From contig NZ_JANBBF010000012.1 of the NCBI RefSeq assembly GCF_024648885.1, positions 1 to 64,000 of the forward strand: a stretch of 64,000 bases of DNA. Direction: 5' to 3'. Source of the stretch: Prauserella salsuginis. Its GTDB lineage: Bacteria; Actinomycetota; Actinomycetes; Mycobacteriales; Pseudonocardiaceae. Position numbers and translations under genes: made by a program. Within the stretch, counting starts at the first letter, position 1, and every line of letters starts with the position of its first letter. Under the pieces are notes generated by a model. That model saw only the letters and a list, made by a program, of their open reading frames with translations, was not told the origin of the DNA and made no database searches. Below, in pieces: positions 37,249 to 46,145 of the stretch.

Positions 37249-37782
37249 GCATGATCGCCAGAAGCGCGAAGGTTGGCGTTCAGAGGCGCCTACCTGTCGT
37301 CTGCTCGTCCTGGGGGTCGCAACTGCGACCTAGCGATTAAAAGGCTGACGCATTGAGTCTTCGGGCGTTCTGAACAGCGATTTCAGTGCCGCTGCTGTCG
37401 CGCCACAGCTCGCCGGAGCCGCGGTTGTCACCCGTTCGCACCACGACTCGCACCACGCTGGTATCGCCACTTGATAGGTCCAGGGGTGTGTTCTCGGGTC
37501 TCGGATTAGCGCATCGGTTCGACGGCGGCAGCTGCTGCGTCTCGCCATATCGAACAGGACGAGCTCTGTACTACGAAGCTGGCGCTTAGCGGCTTCGATG
37601 CTCACCTCCGAGCACATCAGCGTCGACGGTGGATGCATGTCCGGTTGCCGGGGGCGCCGGCGCGCGGTGCTCAGCGCTCCTGATCGAGGAACGGGGCGAC
37701 CGCGGATCGCACCACCCGCCGATCCGCGGCTGGCCAGTGTGGCAGTGCGCAGCCCGCGCTCACGGACGGATACCGTGGTGCC
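37249..37782 (+). other. 534-base stretch without a supported gene; expected right end of the element
   Basis: No open frame here has a convincing start or protein signature. A minus-strand frame (MCSEVSIEAAKRQLRSTELVLFDMARRSS...) reads partly like protein but lacks support. I searched by eye for a copy of the tRNA 3' end and found none. Confidence 0.5.
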
Positions 37783-38427
37783 GTGGCGGAACCAACCGGA
37801 GTGGGCGTTCTCGATCGCGTGGTCGCGATTCTCGACACCGTCGAGACGGGGCCGGTCAGTGCGAGCGACCTGGCGCGTGCACTCGGGCTGTCGGTGCCGA
37901 CCGCGCACCGCATCGTCACGGCCATGGTCAAGCACGGGCTGCTGCAGCGTGATGCGGACGGGCGCCACCACATCGGCCCCCGGTTCGCCTCCTCGGCCCT
38001 GACCACCACGGCCATGCCGCTGCTGGAAGAGATCCGGGACCGCACTGGTGAGACGGCCCAGCTGTGGGTGCGACGCGGCGACGACCGGCTGTGTACGGCG
38101 AGCGCCGATTCCCGCGAGGAGCTCCGTGCAACCGTCCCGGTCGGGACGCTGCTGCCGATCAGCGCCGCCGGGTCCGCGGCGCGCGTGCTGACGGCGGATC
38201 CCCCGGATCCCGATCACCCAGGGCGGCGCTGGTTCGAGAGCGTCTCCGAACGCACTCCCGGGCTGTGCTCGGTGAGCGTCGGCGTGCGCTATCGCGGGGG
38301 CATTATCGCCGCAGTGTGCCTGTCGGCACCGGTCTTCCGCGTCGGGGAGGACGGTCCAGGCGCCGAGTACGGCTCGCTCGTCGAAACCGCCGCCGACCAG
38401 TTCGAAGCGGCGTTGCGTTACCGCTGA
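37783..38427 (+). CDS. IclR-family regulator
   Basis: This 214-residue transcription factor has a winged helix (about 5-65; VVAILDTVETGPVSASDLARALGLSVPTAHRIVTAMVKHGLLQ) and an effector domain (about 75-210), ending EAALRYR. It is slightly shorter than usual IclR proteins (about 250), mainly in the effector domain. The start is GTG 37783. It lies 97 bases before the CoA-transferase gene, with an AT-rich palindrome between, so it probably regulates the following cluster in response to a pathway acid. Confidence 0.88.
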   Translation: MAEPTGVGVLDRVVAILDTVETGPVSASDLARALGLSVPTAHRIVTAMVKHGLLQRDADGRHHIGPRFASSALTTTAMPLLEEIRDRTGETAQLWVRRGDDRLCTASADSREELRATVPVGTLLPISAAGSAARVLTADPPDPDHPGRRWFESVSERTPGLCSVSVGVRYRGGIIAAVCLSAPVFRVGEDGPGAEYGSLVETAADQFEAALRYR

Positions 38428-38483
38428 CCGCGGTCCACCCCTTGTCCTCCAGGGCGCTCCGGCTTATCGTGTTTATTGTTAAT

Positions 38484-38498
38484 TGAGATTATTTCTCA
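38484..38498. promoter_or_regulatory. IclR-type operator candidate
   Basis: TGAGATTATTTCTCA is a 15-base inverted repeat (TGAGA/TCTCA) in a strikingly AT-rich island, 26 bases before the CoA-transferase start. Its shape matches short AT-rich IclR-family sites. Binding would overlap the promoter of cluster A. Confidence 0.6.
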
Positions 38499-38524
38499 TT
38501 ATTCGATAAACGAGGAGCTGCACT

Positions 38525-39736
38525 GTGACGGACGCTCCATTGACCGGGATCCGGGTCCTCGAGCTGGGCAACTTCATCGCCGCCCCGTTCGCCACCCGTC
38601 TCTTCGCCGACTTCGGCGCCGAAGTGATCAAGATCGAGCGGCCTGGCACCGGCGACGAGCTGCGAGGATGGCGACGCGCCCGTGGTGACACGTCGATGAT
38701 GTTCCACACCATCGCGCGCAACAAGAAGTCCGCCACCGTCGATCTGCGCAGCGACGAGGGCCGCGAGCTCGTCCTCGACCTGGTTCGTCACTGCGACGTT
38801 GTCGTCGAGAACTTCCGCCCCGGAACCCTCGAACGCTGGGGAATCGGACCCGAGGAACTCACCAAGGTCAACCCGGCCGTGGTTCTCGTGCGCATATCCG
38901 GCTACGGGCAGACCGGGCCGTACCGCGACCGCGCGGGATTTGGCGGAGTCGCCGAGGCGTTCGGCGGCCTACGGCACGTCACCGGGCATCCCGACCGGCC
39001 ACCGGTCCGCCCGGCCGCACCCATCGCGGACAGCGCCGCCGGTCTCTACGGAGCCGTCGGGGCGCTGATGCTCCTGCTGGCCCGGGCCCGCGGGCGGCCA
39101 CACGAGGGGCCTCAGGTCGTCGATGTCGCGCTCTACGAATCGGTGTTCATGATGATGGAGTCGCTGATCCCCGACCTCGACGCCTACGGCACAGTGCGCG
39201 AGCGCACCGCGGGCAACCTCCCCGGCGTCGTCCCCAGCGGCGTCTACCCGTGCGCCGACGACGGATCGGTGATGATCGCCGGCAACTCCCACGGAGCCTT
39301 CACCCGGCTGATGAGCGCCATCGGCCGCGAGGACCTCGCCGGCGACCCCGGCCTCGCCGACGGCGACTCCCGCTACGCCAGGGAGACCGAACTCGACGGC
39401 GCCATCACCGCGTGGACCTCACGCCACACCGCAACGGAGGCCGTGCGCATCCTCGGTGAGGCCGGGGTGCCGTGCGGGCCCGTCCACGACGCCCGGGCCA
39501 TCGCCGCCGACGAGCAGTACCGCGCTCGCGACATGCTCCGGCCGATCAAGGTCTCCATCGAGGGCGAGGCCGAGGAGATCCGCTTCCCCGGTGTCGTACC
39601 CCGCATCCCCGGAGCACCCGGTGATGTCCGGTCCGCAGGGCCCGCGATCGGCGAGCACACCGACCAGGTGCTCGGCGAGCTGCTCGGCCTTTCTGCCACA
39701 CAACTCGCCGAGTACCACGCCAGGAAGGTGGTGTGA
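38525..39736 (+). CDS. CaiB/BaiF-type (family III) CoA-transferase
   Basis: This 403-residue enzyme moves CoA between carboxylic acids. It shows GIRVLELGNFIAAPFATRLFADFGAEVIKIERPGTGD, a GYGQTGPYRDRAGF loop and QVVDVALYES with the aspartate that forms the acyl intermediate. GTG 38525 has GAGGAG upstream. The HMG-CoA-lyase-like gene starts four bases after its stop. In this setting it probably makes the CoA thioester of the acid imported by the 2HCT transporter, for cleavage by the lyase. Confidence 0.92.
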   Translation: MTDAPLTGIRVLELGNFIAAPFATRLFADFGAEVIKIERPGTGDELRGWRRARGDTSMMFHTIARNKKSATVDLRSDEGRELVLDLVRHCDVVVENFRPGTLERWGIGPEELTKVNPAVVLVRISGYGQTGPYRDRAGFGGVAEAFGGLRHVTGHPDRPPVRPAAPIADSAAGLYGAVGALMLLLARARGRPHEGPQVVDVALYESVFMMMESLIPDLDAYGTVRERTAGNLPGVVPSGVYPCADDGSVMIAGNSHGAFTRLMSAIGREDLAGDPGLADGDSRYARETELDGAITAWTSRHTATEAVRILGEAGVPCGPVHDARAIAADEQYRARDMLRPIKVSIEGEAEEIRFPGVVPRIPGAPGDVRSAGPAIGEHTDQVLGELLGLSATQLAEYHARKVV

Positions 39737-39739
39737 GAA

Positions 39740-40606
39740 GTGAACAATCCGAACGTCGTCCTCACCGACGTCGTCCTGCGCGACGGGTTGCAGGACGAGC
39801 CCGTGGTCGTACCCGTCGCCGACCGCGCGGCCATCGCCGAAGCCCTCGTCGCCGCGGGCCTGCGCAACCTCGAAGCCGCCTCGTTCGTCAACCCCGACCG
39901 TGTCCCGCAGATGGCCGGTGCCGAGGATCTCCTCTCCCGGTTGCCCGATCGCGACACGGTCCGGTACAGCGTGCTGGCCCTCAACGCCCGTGGTGTCGCG
40001 CGGGCGGCGGCGGCAGGCGCCGACGAGATCACCGTCGTCGCCTCGGCCAGCCCCGGACACAGCCGTGCGAACGCGGGCCGCGACGTCGACGCGGCACTCG
40101 ACGATCTCGCCGCGACGATCGCCGCCAACCCGCACGCACGCTTCACCGCGGGTATCTCGACCGCGTTCGTCTGTCCCTTCGACGGTGACGTTCCACCGTC
40201 GACACTGGTCGCCGTCGCCGAGCGCTTCGCGCGCATGGGCATCCGCCGGATCGGCCTCGCCGACACGCTCGGCACCGCCGAGCCTGACCAGGTCCTGCGC
40301 TCGCTGGCTGCCGTCCGTGAGGCGCTGCCCGATGTCGATCTCGGCCTGCATCTGCACAACGCCCGGGGTCAGGCGTTGTCCACCGTGGACGCGGCGGTGT
40401 CGGCCGGGATCGCCCGGTTCGACAGCGCCACCGGCGGATACGGTGGCTGTCCCTTCGCCCCTGGCGCGCACGGCAACATCGCCACCGAAGAACTCGTGGC
40501 CCATCTGCACGCTCGCGGGATCCCCACCGGGATCGACGAGCATGCCCTGGCCGAGGCCGCCACCCTGATCAAGGACACGCTGGCGCGCGCCACCGTGCTG
40601 ACCTGA
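39740..40606 (+). CDS. Hydroxymethylglutaryl-CoA lyase-like enzyme
   Basis: This 288-residue TIM-barrel metal-dependent lyase has DVVLRDGLQDE (catalytic Asp and Arg), LGLHLHNARGQ (metal-binding His-x-His), and GGYGGCPFAPGAHGN with the signature cysteine. HMG-CoA lyase splits 3-hydroxy-3-methylglutaryl-CoA to acetyl-CoA and acetoacetate; relatives cleave similar tertiary 3-hydroxyacyl-CoAs. Next to a CoA-transferase, it probably cleaves the activated acid. The start is GTG 39740. The true substrate may not be HMG-CoA. Confidence 0.85.
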   Translation: MNNPNVVLTDVVLRDGLQDEPVVVPVADRAAIAEALVAAGLRNLEAASFVNPDRVPQMAGAEDLLSRLPDRDTVRYSVLALNARGVARAAAAGADEITVVASASPGHSRANAGRDVDAALDDLAATIAANPHARFTAGISTAFVCPFDGDVPPSTLVAVAERFARMGIRRIGLADTLGTAEPDQVLRSLAAVREALPDVDLGLHLHNARGQALSTVDAAVSAGIARFDSATGGYGGCPFAPGAHGNIATEELVAHLHARGIPTGIDEHALAEAATLIKDTLARATVLT

Positions 40607-40670
40607 CCGGCCAGCTCGCCGTACCGCTCCCCCGGCGTACAGCCGGTCCAACCATGCTCAAGGACGCGCT

Positions 40671-42032
40671 ATGGTTACCCAGAATTCCCGTTCCACCCAC
40701 GCCAGTCCCGCAACCGAGCCGGACACATCCACCGACAAGCCCGACAAACCCGATCATTCGACGATCGCAGGCCTGCCGGTCGCCGTCTTCGCCGCCGGGT
40801 TCGTGCTCGTCGTCGTCGCCGCACTCACCGACACACTGCCACCCCCGATGGTCACCGGCTTCGCGGTGGCGATGACGTTGGGCGGGCTGTTGATGTGGCT
40901 CGGCAACCTTGTTCCGGTGCTCCGCGACTTCGGCCTGTCGGTCATGTTGTGCATTCTCGTGCCCGCCGCGCTCGCCCACGGGGGCCTCGTGCCGACATCC
41001 GTCGTCGACACGATCGCGACGTTCACCGGCGATTTCGGCTTCATCGACTTCTTCGTGATCGCCATCGTCGCAGGCAGCATCCTCGGCATGCCGCGCAAGC
41101 TCCTGCTCCAGGCCGGTCCGCGCCTGGTGGTGCCGCTGCTGGGCTGCATCACGCTGACGTTGTTCATCGTCGGCGGCCTCGGTGCCATCACCGGGTTCGG
41201 CTTCCGGGAAGGGTTGTTCTACGTCGCTGCACCCACGATGGCGGGCGGGCTCGGCATCGGTGCCGTCCCCATGTCCGACCTGTACGCGGGCGAGTTCGGT
41301 GGCGACCCGTCCGGCTACATGGGGATGCTGATGTCGGCGGTCGTGCTCGCCAACACCGTCTGCATCCTCATCGCCGGCATCTTTAACGGCGTCGGCAAGC
41401 GCAAGCGGCTCTTCGTCGGGTTCAACGGTAACGGGCAACTGCTGCGGGTGCGCGGCAATGCCTCCGAGCTCGCGCTGCCGAAGTCGCCCGCCCGCGCCGA
41501 TTTCACCGCCATCGGGCAGGGCGTTCTCATCGCCTGCCTGCTGCTCGTCGCCGGCGTGCTGCTGAACGGGCTCGTTCCCGATGTGGACGAACTCGCCTGG
41601 TCGATCCTGCTGGCCGCAGTGGTGAAGATCTTCGGGTTGCTGCCGAAACGGATCGAGGATGCCGCGGCGTCCTGGAACGGGCTCGCGACGTCGATCTGGC
41701 TGCCCATGCTTCTCGTGTGCGTGAGCCTGAGCTACATCAGCATCGACGACGTCCTCGCCGCGTTGGCCGACCCGCTGTTCCTGGCGCTGACGGTCGGGTC
41801 GGTGGTCTGCTCGGCACTGCTCGCGGGTCTGCTCGGCTGGCTTGCGAAGCTCAACTTCGTCGAAGCCTCCATCACCCCGGGACTGGCCATGGCCGACAGT
41901 GGAGGAAGCGGTGACGTGGCGATGCTCAGCGCCGCCGAGCGGATTCACCTCATGCCGTTTGCGCAGTTCGCCACCCGCATCGGCGGAATGGTGACCCTGC
42001 TGCTCGTCACGCTCCTCGTGCCCGTGTTCTGA
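40671..42032 (+). CDS. 2-hydroxycarboxylate transporter family (2HCT/CitS-like) symporter
   Basis: This 453-residue membrane protein has a hydrophilic N-terminus (1-30) and about eleven hydrophobic segments. Family features include GGLLMWLGNLVPVLRDFG, GSILGMPRKLLLQAG, MAGGLGIGAVPMS (a GGxG re-entrant loop), and ITPGLAMADSGGSGDVAMLSAAERIHLMPFAQ (the second loop and C-terminal motif). 2HCT proteins import citrate, malate or other 2-hydroxy acids with sodium or protons. ATG 40671 has AAGGA. It is closely similar to the transporter at 50461, which shows that the two clusters share a carrier type. Confidence 0.9.
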   Translation: MVTQNSRSTHASPATEPDTSTDKPDKPDHSTIAGLPVAVFAAGFVLVVVAALTDTLPPPMVTGFAVAMTLGGLLMWLGNLVPVLRDFGLSVMLCILVPAALAHGGLVPTSVVDTIATFTGDFGFIDFFVIAIVAGSILGMPRKLLLQAGPRLVVPLLGCITLTLFIVGGLGAITGFGFREGLFYVAAPTMAGGLGIGAVPMSDLYAGEFGGDPSGYMGMLMSAVVLANTVCILIAGIFNGVGKRKRLFVGFNGNGQLLRVRGNASELALPKSPARADFTAIGQGVLIACLLLVAGVLLNGLVPDVDELAWSILLAAVVKIFGLLPKRIEDAAASWNGLATSIWLPMLLVCVSLSYISIDDVLAALADPLFLALTVGSVVCSALLAGLLGWLAKLNFVEASITPGLAMADSGGSGDVAMLSAAERIHLMPFAQFATRIGGMVTLLLVTLLVPVF

Positions 42033-42061
42033 CCGGTCACGAACCAGAAAGGAAACCCGAT

Positions 42062-42577
42062 ATGGAGATCAATGGCACCCGGCCCACCATCGATCCCTCG
42101 GCGTGGGTGGCACCGGACGCTGTGGTCGTCGGTGCGGTCACGATGCGTGCCGAGAGCAGTGCCTGGTACACCGCCGTGCTCCGTGCCGATTTCGACGCGA
42201 TCGCTGTCGGCGAGGGCAGTAACGTCCAGGACGGCACCATCGTCCATGCCGACCCCGGTTACCCGGTCACGATCGGGAACGGGGTCAGCGTGGGCCACCG
42301 CGCCGTGCTGCACGGCTGCACCGTCGAGGACGACTGCCTGATCGGCATGGGTGCCGTGGTCCTCAACGGCGCGGTCATCGGTCGCGGCTCCCTCATTGCG
42401 GCCGGTGCCGTCGTCCCTCACGGCACGGAGATCCCGTCCCGCTCGCTCGTCGCGGGGGTTCCCGCTAAGGTCCGGCGGGAACTCACCGACGACGAACGCG
42501 CGGCCAACCTGCGCAACGCGTCGGACTACCGGGCACTGCAGCAGCAACACGCACAAGCCTGCACCTCCGCCGGCTGA
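42062..42577 (+). CDS. Gamma-carbonic-anhydrase-like hexapeptide protein
   Basis: This 171-residue left-handed beta-helix protein has I-x-x-x-x hexapeptides and the three-histidine metal set (IVHADPG, GHRAVLHGC). Relatives include gamma-carbonic anhydrase, CaiE and the thioesterase PaaY. With a CaiB-type CoA-transferase in the same cluster, a PaaY/CaiE-like thioesterase role is as likely as CO2 hydration. ATG 42062 has AAAGGAAA. Its last residues and stop abut an IS256 remnant, which may have replaced the original C-terminus. Confidence 0.85.
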   Translation: MEINGTRPTIDPSAWVAPDAVVVGAVTMRAESSAWYTAVLRADFDAIAVGEGSNVQDGTIVHADPGYPVTIGNGVSVGHRAVLHGCTVEDDCLIGMGAVVLNGAVIGRGSLIAAGAVVPHGTEIPSRSLVAGVPAKVRRELTDDERAANLRNASDYRALQQQHAQACTSAG

Positions 42578-42870
42578 ACGAGGTGGTGCTCGATCTCCCG
42601 CACCGTCATTCCGCCTGCGTAGAGGTTGATGATCATGTCATCAAGCCCGTCCAACCGGCGTTGACCTTTCCGGATAAGACGCGGGGTAATGGTCCCGGCC
42701 CGGTCTCCGGGCACGTCGACGGTGAACGAGCCGACCTCCGACTCGATCGTCTTCGATGTTGTGCCATTGCGAGAGTTCGGGCGCTTCACCGCGGCCGGCT
42801 CGCCCTTCTCGTGACCCAGATGGCCGGTCAGCTCGGTCCCGAGACCACGCTCCAGCGTGGTCTCGGGACC
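42578..42870 (-). pseudogene. IS256-family transposase remnant, N-terminal part, minus strand
   Basis: The minus strand reads LERGLGTELTGHLGHEKGEPAA...NSRNGTTSKTIESEVGSFTVDVPGDRAGTITPRLIRKGQRRLDGLDDMIINLYAGGMTVREIEHHL, the typical N-terminal half of IS256-type transposases. It then runs into the antisense of the carbonic-anhydrase-like gene. The rest of the transposase is not on this strand. Confidence 0.8.
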
Positions 42871-42874
42871 GAGC
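42831..42874. repeat. 21-base perfect inverted repeat at the head-to-head junction of IS256 halves
   Basis: Arms 42831-42851 and 42854-42874 are perfect complements around CC. The left arm is coding sequence of the minus-strand transposase fragment (GPETTLERGLGTE region), so the right arm is an inverted copy made when the element was rearranged. Confidence 0.75.
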
Positions 42875-42901
42875 CGGCAACAGCCCACCAGAGCCGGTGA
42901 T

Positions 42902-43225
42902 CGCGACGTCGCCGGAGCTCATCAGCCTGGCCGATGGTTACCGCGTATCGACCGAATCGTGGGCCGACGTGCTGCGGGACTGCAAACGCTGCGGCATTCG
43001 CGCCCTTGTGCTCGCCGTCGGGGATGGCGGCCTCGGGTTCTGGGGCGCGCTGCGGGAGGTTTCCCGAGACCCGCGAGCAAGGCTGCTAGTTCCACAAGAT
43101 CGCCAACGTGCTGGCCGCGCTGCCGAAGTCCGCCCACCCGGCGGCGAAGAAGGTGCTGGCCGAGATCTGGAACGCCGAGGACAAACGCCACGCCCGCGAT
43201 GCCGTGAAGGCTTCGACGTCGCCAG
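42902..43225 (+). pseudogene. IS256-family transposase remnant, core part, plus strand
   Basis: The plus strand gives DGYRVSTESWADVLRDCKRCGIRALVLAVGDGGLGFWGALREV, then after a two-base loss TREQGC, a TAG in place of Trp, and FHKIANVLAALPKSAHPAAKKVLAEIWNAEDKRHARDAVKAF. This is the catalytic core of the same transposase type, opposite in strand to its N-terminal half. It is inactive. Confidence 0.8.
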
Positions 43226-43292
43226 ACCTGGAACAGCGTCCTCCTGATGCGGGTACCGCCGCGCAACGCGATGGCACTCGGGTACCGCCGGT

Positions 43293-43973
43293 TCAGAAGT
43301 CGGCCAGCCCTTCGAGTTTTTGGCGCAACGATTCCTGGGAGTGGCGCTCCATGACGGCGTGCGCTTGGGCGATGTCCTGACGCCGCATTGCGTTCACGAG
43401 CTCACGGTGGTCGGTGAATTCCGCCTGCTCGTGCAGTCGACTGTCCAGTTTGGGCGCCAGGTAGTACATCCGCCGCGCCTCGTCAATGAGACCCGTGAGT
43501 ATCCGGGAAGCTCGTTGATTGGCGGCGAGTTCTGCAATGCCGAGGTGGAAAGCCGCGGCAGCTTCCATTGCGGTCTCGTGGTCGGTGGCTCGCTCCTGGG
43601 CGTCTACGAAACTCTCCAGATGGTCGAGCCCTTCCGGGCTCGCCCGTTTCGCAGCCTCCACTACCAAGTAGGGCTCGATGAGTTGACGCAGTGCGAAGAT
43701 CTCCCGGACGTCGTCGAAGCGCAGAGGCTGAACCATGTAGCCCTTGCGGGGCAGGACTAGCACCCAGCCCTCGTGCACCAGGTGGCGTAACGCCTCGCGT
43801 ACGGGGGTCTTGGAGACGCCGTACTCCGTGGCCAGTTCGTGTTCGAGTAGTGGGCTTTCGGGGCGACGGCGCACCGTCAGAATCTCGCGCTTGATGGCCT
43901 CGTAGACGCGTTCGGTCATCGATTGGCGTGCGCGACCGGCATGCGACGGGAGGCTGGGGTCCGTCATGGCCAC
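43293..43973 (-). CDS. GntR-family (FadR/FCD) regulator
   Basis: This 226-residue repressor-type protein has a winged helix in about 18-85 (VYEAIKREILTVRRRPESPLLEHELATEYGVSKTPVREALRHLVHEGWV) and an all-helical FCD sensor (about 95-220) with likely metal-binding Asp/His residues (LRQLIEPYLV, FHLGIAEL, DHRELVNAM). FCD proteins sense organic acids. It starts at GTG 43973 (AAGG upstream) or ATG 43967, and is divergent from the LeuC-like operon, whose promoter carries a palindrome. It probably controls that operon. Confidence 0.9.
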   Translation of the reverse strand: MAMTDPSLPSHAGRARQSMTERVYEAIKREILTVRRRPESPLLEHELATEYGVSKTPVREALRHLVHEGWVLVLPRKGYMVQPLRFDDVREIFALRQLIEPYLVVEAAKRASPEGLDHLESFVDAQERATDHETAMEAAAAFHLGIAELAANQRASRILTGLIDEARRMYYLAPKLDSRLHEQAEFTDHRELVNAMRRQDIAQAHAVMERHSQESLRQKLEGLADF

Positions 43974-44021
43974 GTGCCTGCCTTTCGTTCGCGGTCAGGT
44001 CAAAAACAGGGTACCGCTCCC

Positions 44022-44064
44022 TTGACATGTGATGCGGATCGGTCCATATGATGAGGACATCATC
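44022..44064 (+). promoter_or_regulatory. Promoter with overlapping GntR operator candidate
   Basis: TTGACA (44022-44027) and TATGAT (44047-44052), 19 bases apart, form a sigma-70-like promoter. The palindrome GATGAGGACATCATC (44050-44064) covers the -10 end. A repressor bound there would block the leuC-like operon. Confidence 0.55.
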
Positions 44065-44129
44065 GGAATACTGGTGATATATCTCGGCGTGATGGTGCTC
44101 CGAGGAACCTCGTCGACAAGGAAGCCGAC

Positions 44130-45533
44130 ATGGCGAAGACCGCGGCCGACAAGATCTGGGACGCGCACGTCGTCAGGACTGACGACGCCGGCCGAGACCT
44201 GCTTTACATCGACATGCATTTGCTTCACGAGGCGAACACTCCGGTCGCGTTTGACAGTCTTCGGGCCAAGCAGCGCGCCGTGCGTCGTCCCGAGCTCACG
44301 TTGGGCACGGAGGATCACGTCACCCCGACCATCGACACCGGGTCGGATCTGCGGGGCACTGTGGCCGAGAACTTCGTCAACAGTATGCGTCGCAACTGCG
44401 ACGAGTTCGGCATCGAGCTGTTCGAGTTGGGCCACGAGTCCAGAGGAATTGTGCACGTCATCGGCCCCGAGATGGGGCTTTCTCAGCCGGGTACGACGAT
44501 CGTGTGCTGCGACTCCCACACGACGACCCACGGTGCGATGGGGGCGCTCGCGTTCGGTATCGGTACCAGCCAGGTCGAGCACGTATTGGCGACCCAGACG
44601 CTGCCGATGACCCGGATGAAGAACATGCGAATCACGATCGAGGGTGTGCTCCCCGCCGACGTCTCGGCGAAGGACGTTGCCCTGGCGGTGATCGCGAAGA
44701 TCGGCACCGCGGGGGGACAGGGACATGTGATCGAGTACCAAGGGTCGACAGTCCGTGCCATGTCGATGGAAGCGCGGATGACGCTGTGCAACATGAGTAT
44801 CGAAGCGGGGGCCCGTGCCGGTCTCGTCGCGCCGGACGAGGTCACGTTCGCCTATCTCGCCGGACGGGAGTACGTCCCAGCAGGCGAGGCTTTCGAGGCC
44901 GAACGGGAGTACTGGGAGCAGTTCGTCTCGGACGAGGACGTGGTCTTCGACCGCGAGGTCTACCTCGACGCAAAAGAGGTGAGCCCACGGGTCAGCTGGG
45001 GAACCAACCCCGGACAGACCGTCACCCTGGGAGATACCGTCCCGGCTCCGGATTCCTTTCAGGACCCGGTAGAGCGATCGGCGGCCGAGCGGGCGCTGAC
45101 CTACATGGATCTCAAGCCGGGAACGCCGATGCGGTCGATTCCGATCGATGCGGTGTTCATCGGGTCCTGCACCAATGGGCGGATCGAGGACCTCCGACAG
45201 GTCGCGGAAATTTGGCGGGGCCGTCAGGTGGCACCCACTCTCAGGGTTCATCTGTCGCCGGGCTCAGAGGCGGTACGTCGTCAGGCGGTCGCGGAGGGCC
45301 TCGCGGAGATCTTTTCCGCAGCCGGGGTCCCGTTGCGTAGCTCGGGGTGCTCGATGTGTGTGGCGATCAACGGTGAGGTGCTCGCTCCGGGGGTGCGCAC
45401 AGCCTCGACCAACAATCGCAACTTCGAGGGTCGGCAGGGCCCGGGAGTGCGTACCCATGTCGTCTCACCGGCAGTCGCGGCCGCCACCGCAGTTGCGGGG
45501 CACCTCGCCGCTCCGAGCGATCTCCAAGGATGA
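44130..45533 (+). CDS. Isopropylmalate-dehydratase-like (LeuC/aconitase family) large subunit
   Basis: This 467-residue [4Fe-4S] hydro-lyase has [46 protein letters not shown] (first cluster cysteine) and SSGCSMC (the other two). These isomerise or dehydrate hydroxy acids by moving a hydroxyl group. The gene is not in a leucine cluster; it heads an operon with an RraA-type aldolase, an indolepyruvate oxidoreductase and a 2HCT carrier. A catabolic hydroxy acid, such as a substituted malate or citramalate, is therefore the likely substrate. ATG 44130 has AAGGAAG. Confidence 0.9.
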   Translation: MAKTAADKIWDAHVVRTDDAGRDLLYIDMHLLHEANTPVAFDSLRAKQRAVRRPELTLGTEDHVTPTIDTGSDLRGTVAENFVNSMRRNCDEFGIELFELGHESRGIVHVIGPEMGLSQPGTTIVCCDSHTTTHGAMGALAFGIGTSQVEHVLATQTLPMTRMKNMRITIEGVLPADVSAKDVALAVIAKIGTAGGQGHVIEYQGSTVRAMSMEARMTLCNMSIEAGARAGLVAPDEVTFAYLAGREYVPAGEAFEAEREYWEQFVSDEDVVFDREVYLDAKEVSPRVSWGTNPGQTVTLGDTVPAPDSFQDPVERSAAERALTYMDLKPGTPMRSIPIDAVFIGSCTNGRIEDLRQVAEIWRGRQVAPTLRVHLSPGSEAVRRQAVAEGLAEIFSAAGVPLRSSGCSMCVAINGEVLAPGVRTASTNNRNFEGRQGPGVRTHVVSPAVAAATAVAGHLAAPSDLQG

Positions 45534-45536
45534 AGA

Positions 45537-46145
45537 TTGACACCTCTGATAACACACACAGGTATCGCCGTCCCGCTCCGACGGGATAATGTGGACACCG
45601 ATCAGCTTTATCCTGCACAGCGTATCCTTAACGCTCCGCAGAGTCGGATGGGGCATCAGGATGCGTTGATGGCCGACTGGCGTGAGGATCCGGAGTTCGT
45701 GCTCAATCTTCCGATTTACAAGGGCGCCTCGGTGCTCGTCGCCGGCAGGGACTTCGGCACAGGGTCATCTCGCGAGTGGGCGGTATGGGCACTCGTCAAC
45801 TACGGCTTCCGGGTCGTGCTGGCGCCCCGTTTCGGGGACATCTTCCGCGGCAACGCGGCCGAGAACGGCCTTGTCGCCGGTGAGATGGCGGAAGTCGAGG
45901 TCGAAGAACTGTGGGACAGTCTGGAGCATGATCCCGGGAAGCGACTCGAGATCGATGTGGAGCGTCTTCAAGTTCGGTGCGGCGAGTCCAGTTACAACTT
46001 TGCGTACCCCGAACACTTCCGCCAGCGAGTGATGCGCGGGTTGGACGAAATCGACCTCACCCTCGAGTACGCGGCCGAGATTGCCGCGTTCGAGACACGC
46101 CGTCGAGCCACGAAGCCGCGTGAAACCAGCGGGGGTGACAGTTGA
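45537..46145 (+). CDS. Isopropylmalate-dehydratase-like (LeuD) small subunit
   Basis: This 202-residue swivel-domain partner of the LeuC-like protein has NVDTDQLYPAQRIL, LVAGRDFGTGSSREWAVWAL (substrate-recognising loop) and FGDIFRGNAAENGLV. TTG 45537 is the start, with AAGGA seven bases upstream and only three bases after the large-subunit stop. The loop following YPAQRIL, which sets substrate choice in this family, differs from the usual leucine enzyme, supporting another substrate. Its end overlaps the RraA-like gene. Confidence 0.88.
   Translation: MTPLITHTGIAVPLRRDNVDTDQLYPAQRILNAPQSRMGHQDALMADWREDPEFVLNLPIYKGASVLVAGRDFGTGSSREWAVWALVNYGFRVVLAPRFGDIFRGNAAENGLVAGEMAEVEVEELWDSLEHDPGKRLEIDVERLQVRCGESSYNFAYPEHFRQRVMRGLDEIDLTLEYAAEIAAFETRRRATKPRETSGGDS

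Noticed and set aside
35400-37782. Copy of the tRNA 3' end (attR) after the element
   Set aside because: A short TTCAAGTC match at 35435 is not followed by further tRNA identity, and no longer match was found by eye.
37330-38217. 295-codon minus frame over the IclR gene and the gap
   Set aside because: Most of it is antisense to the IclR gene; the remaining part in the gap lacks a start signal.
40569-41948. 459-codon minus frame across the first 2HCT gene
   Set aside because: Gly/Asp/His-rich shadow of a membrane protein gene; no family signature.
44130-46145. Leucine-biosynthesis leuCD
   Set aside because: No leuA, leuB or HU gene is near, and the operon contains catabolic enzymes and a carrier; a paralogue with another substrate fits better.
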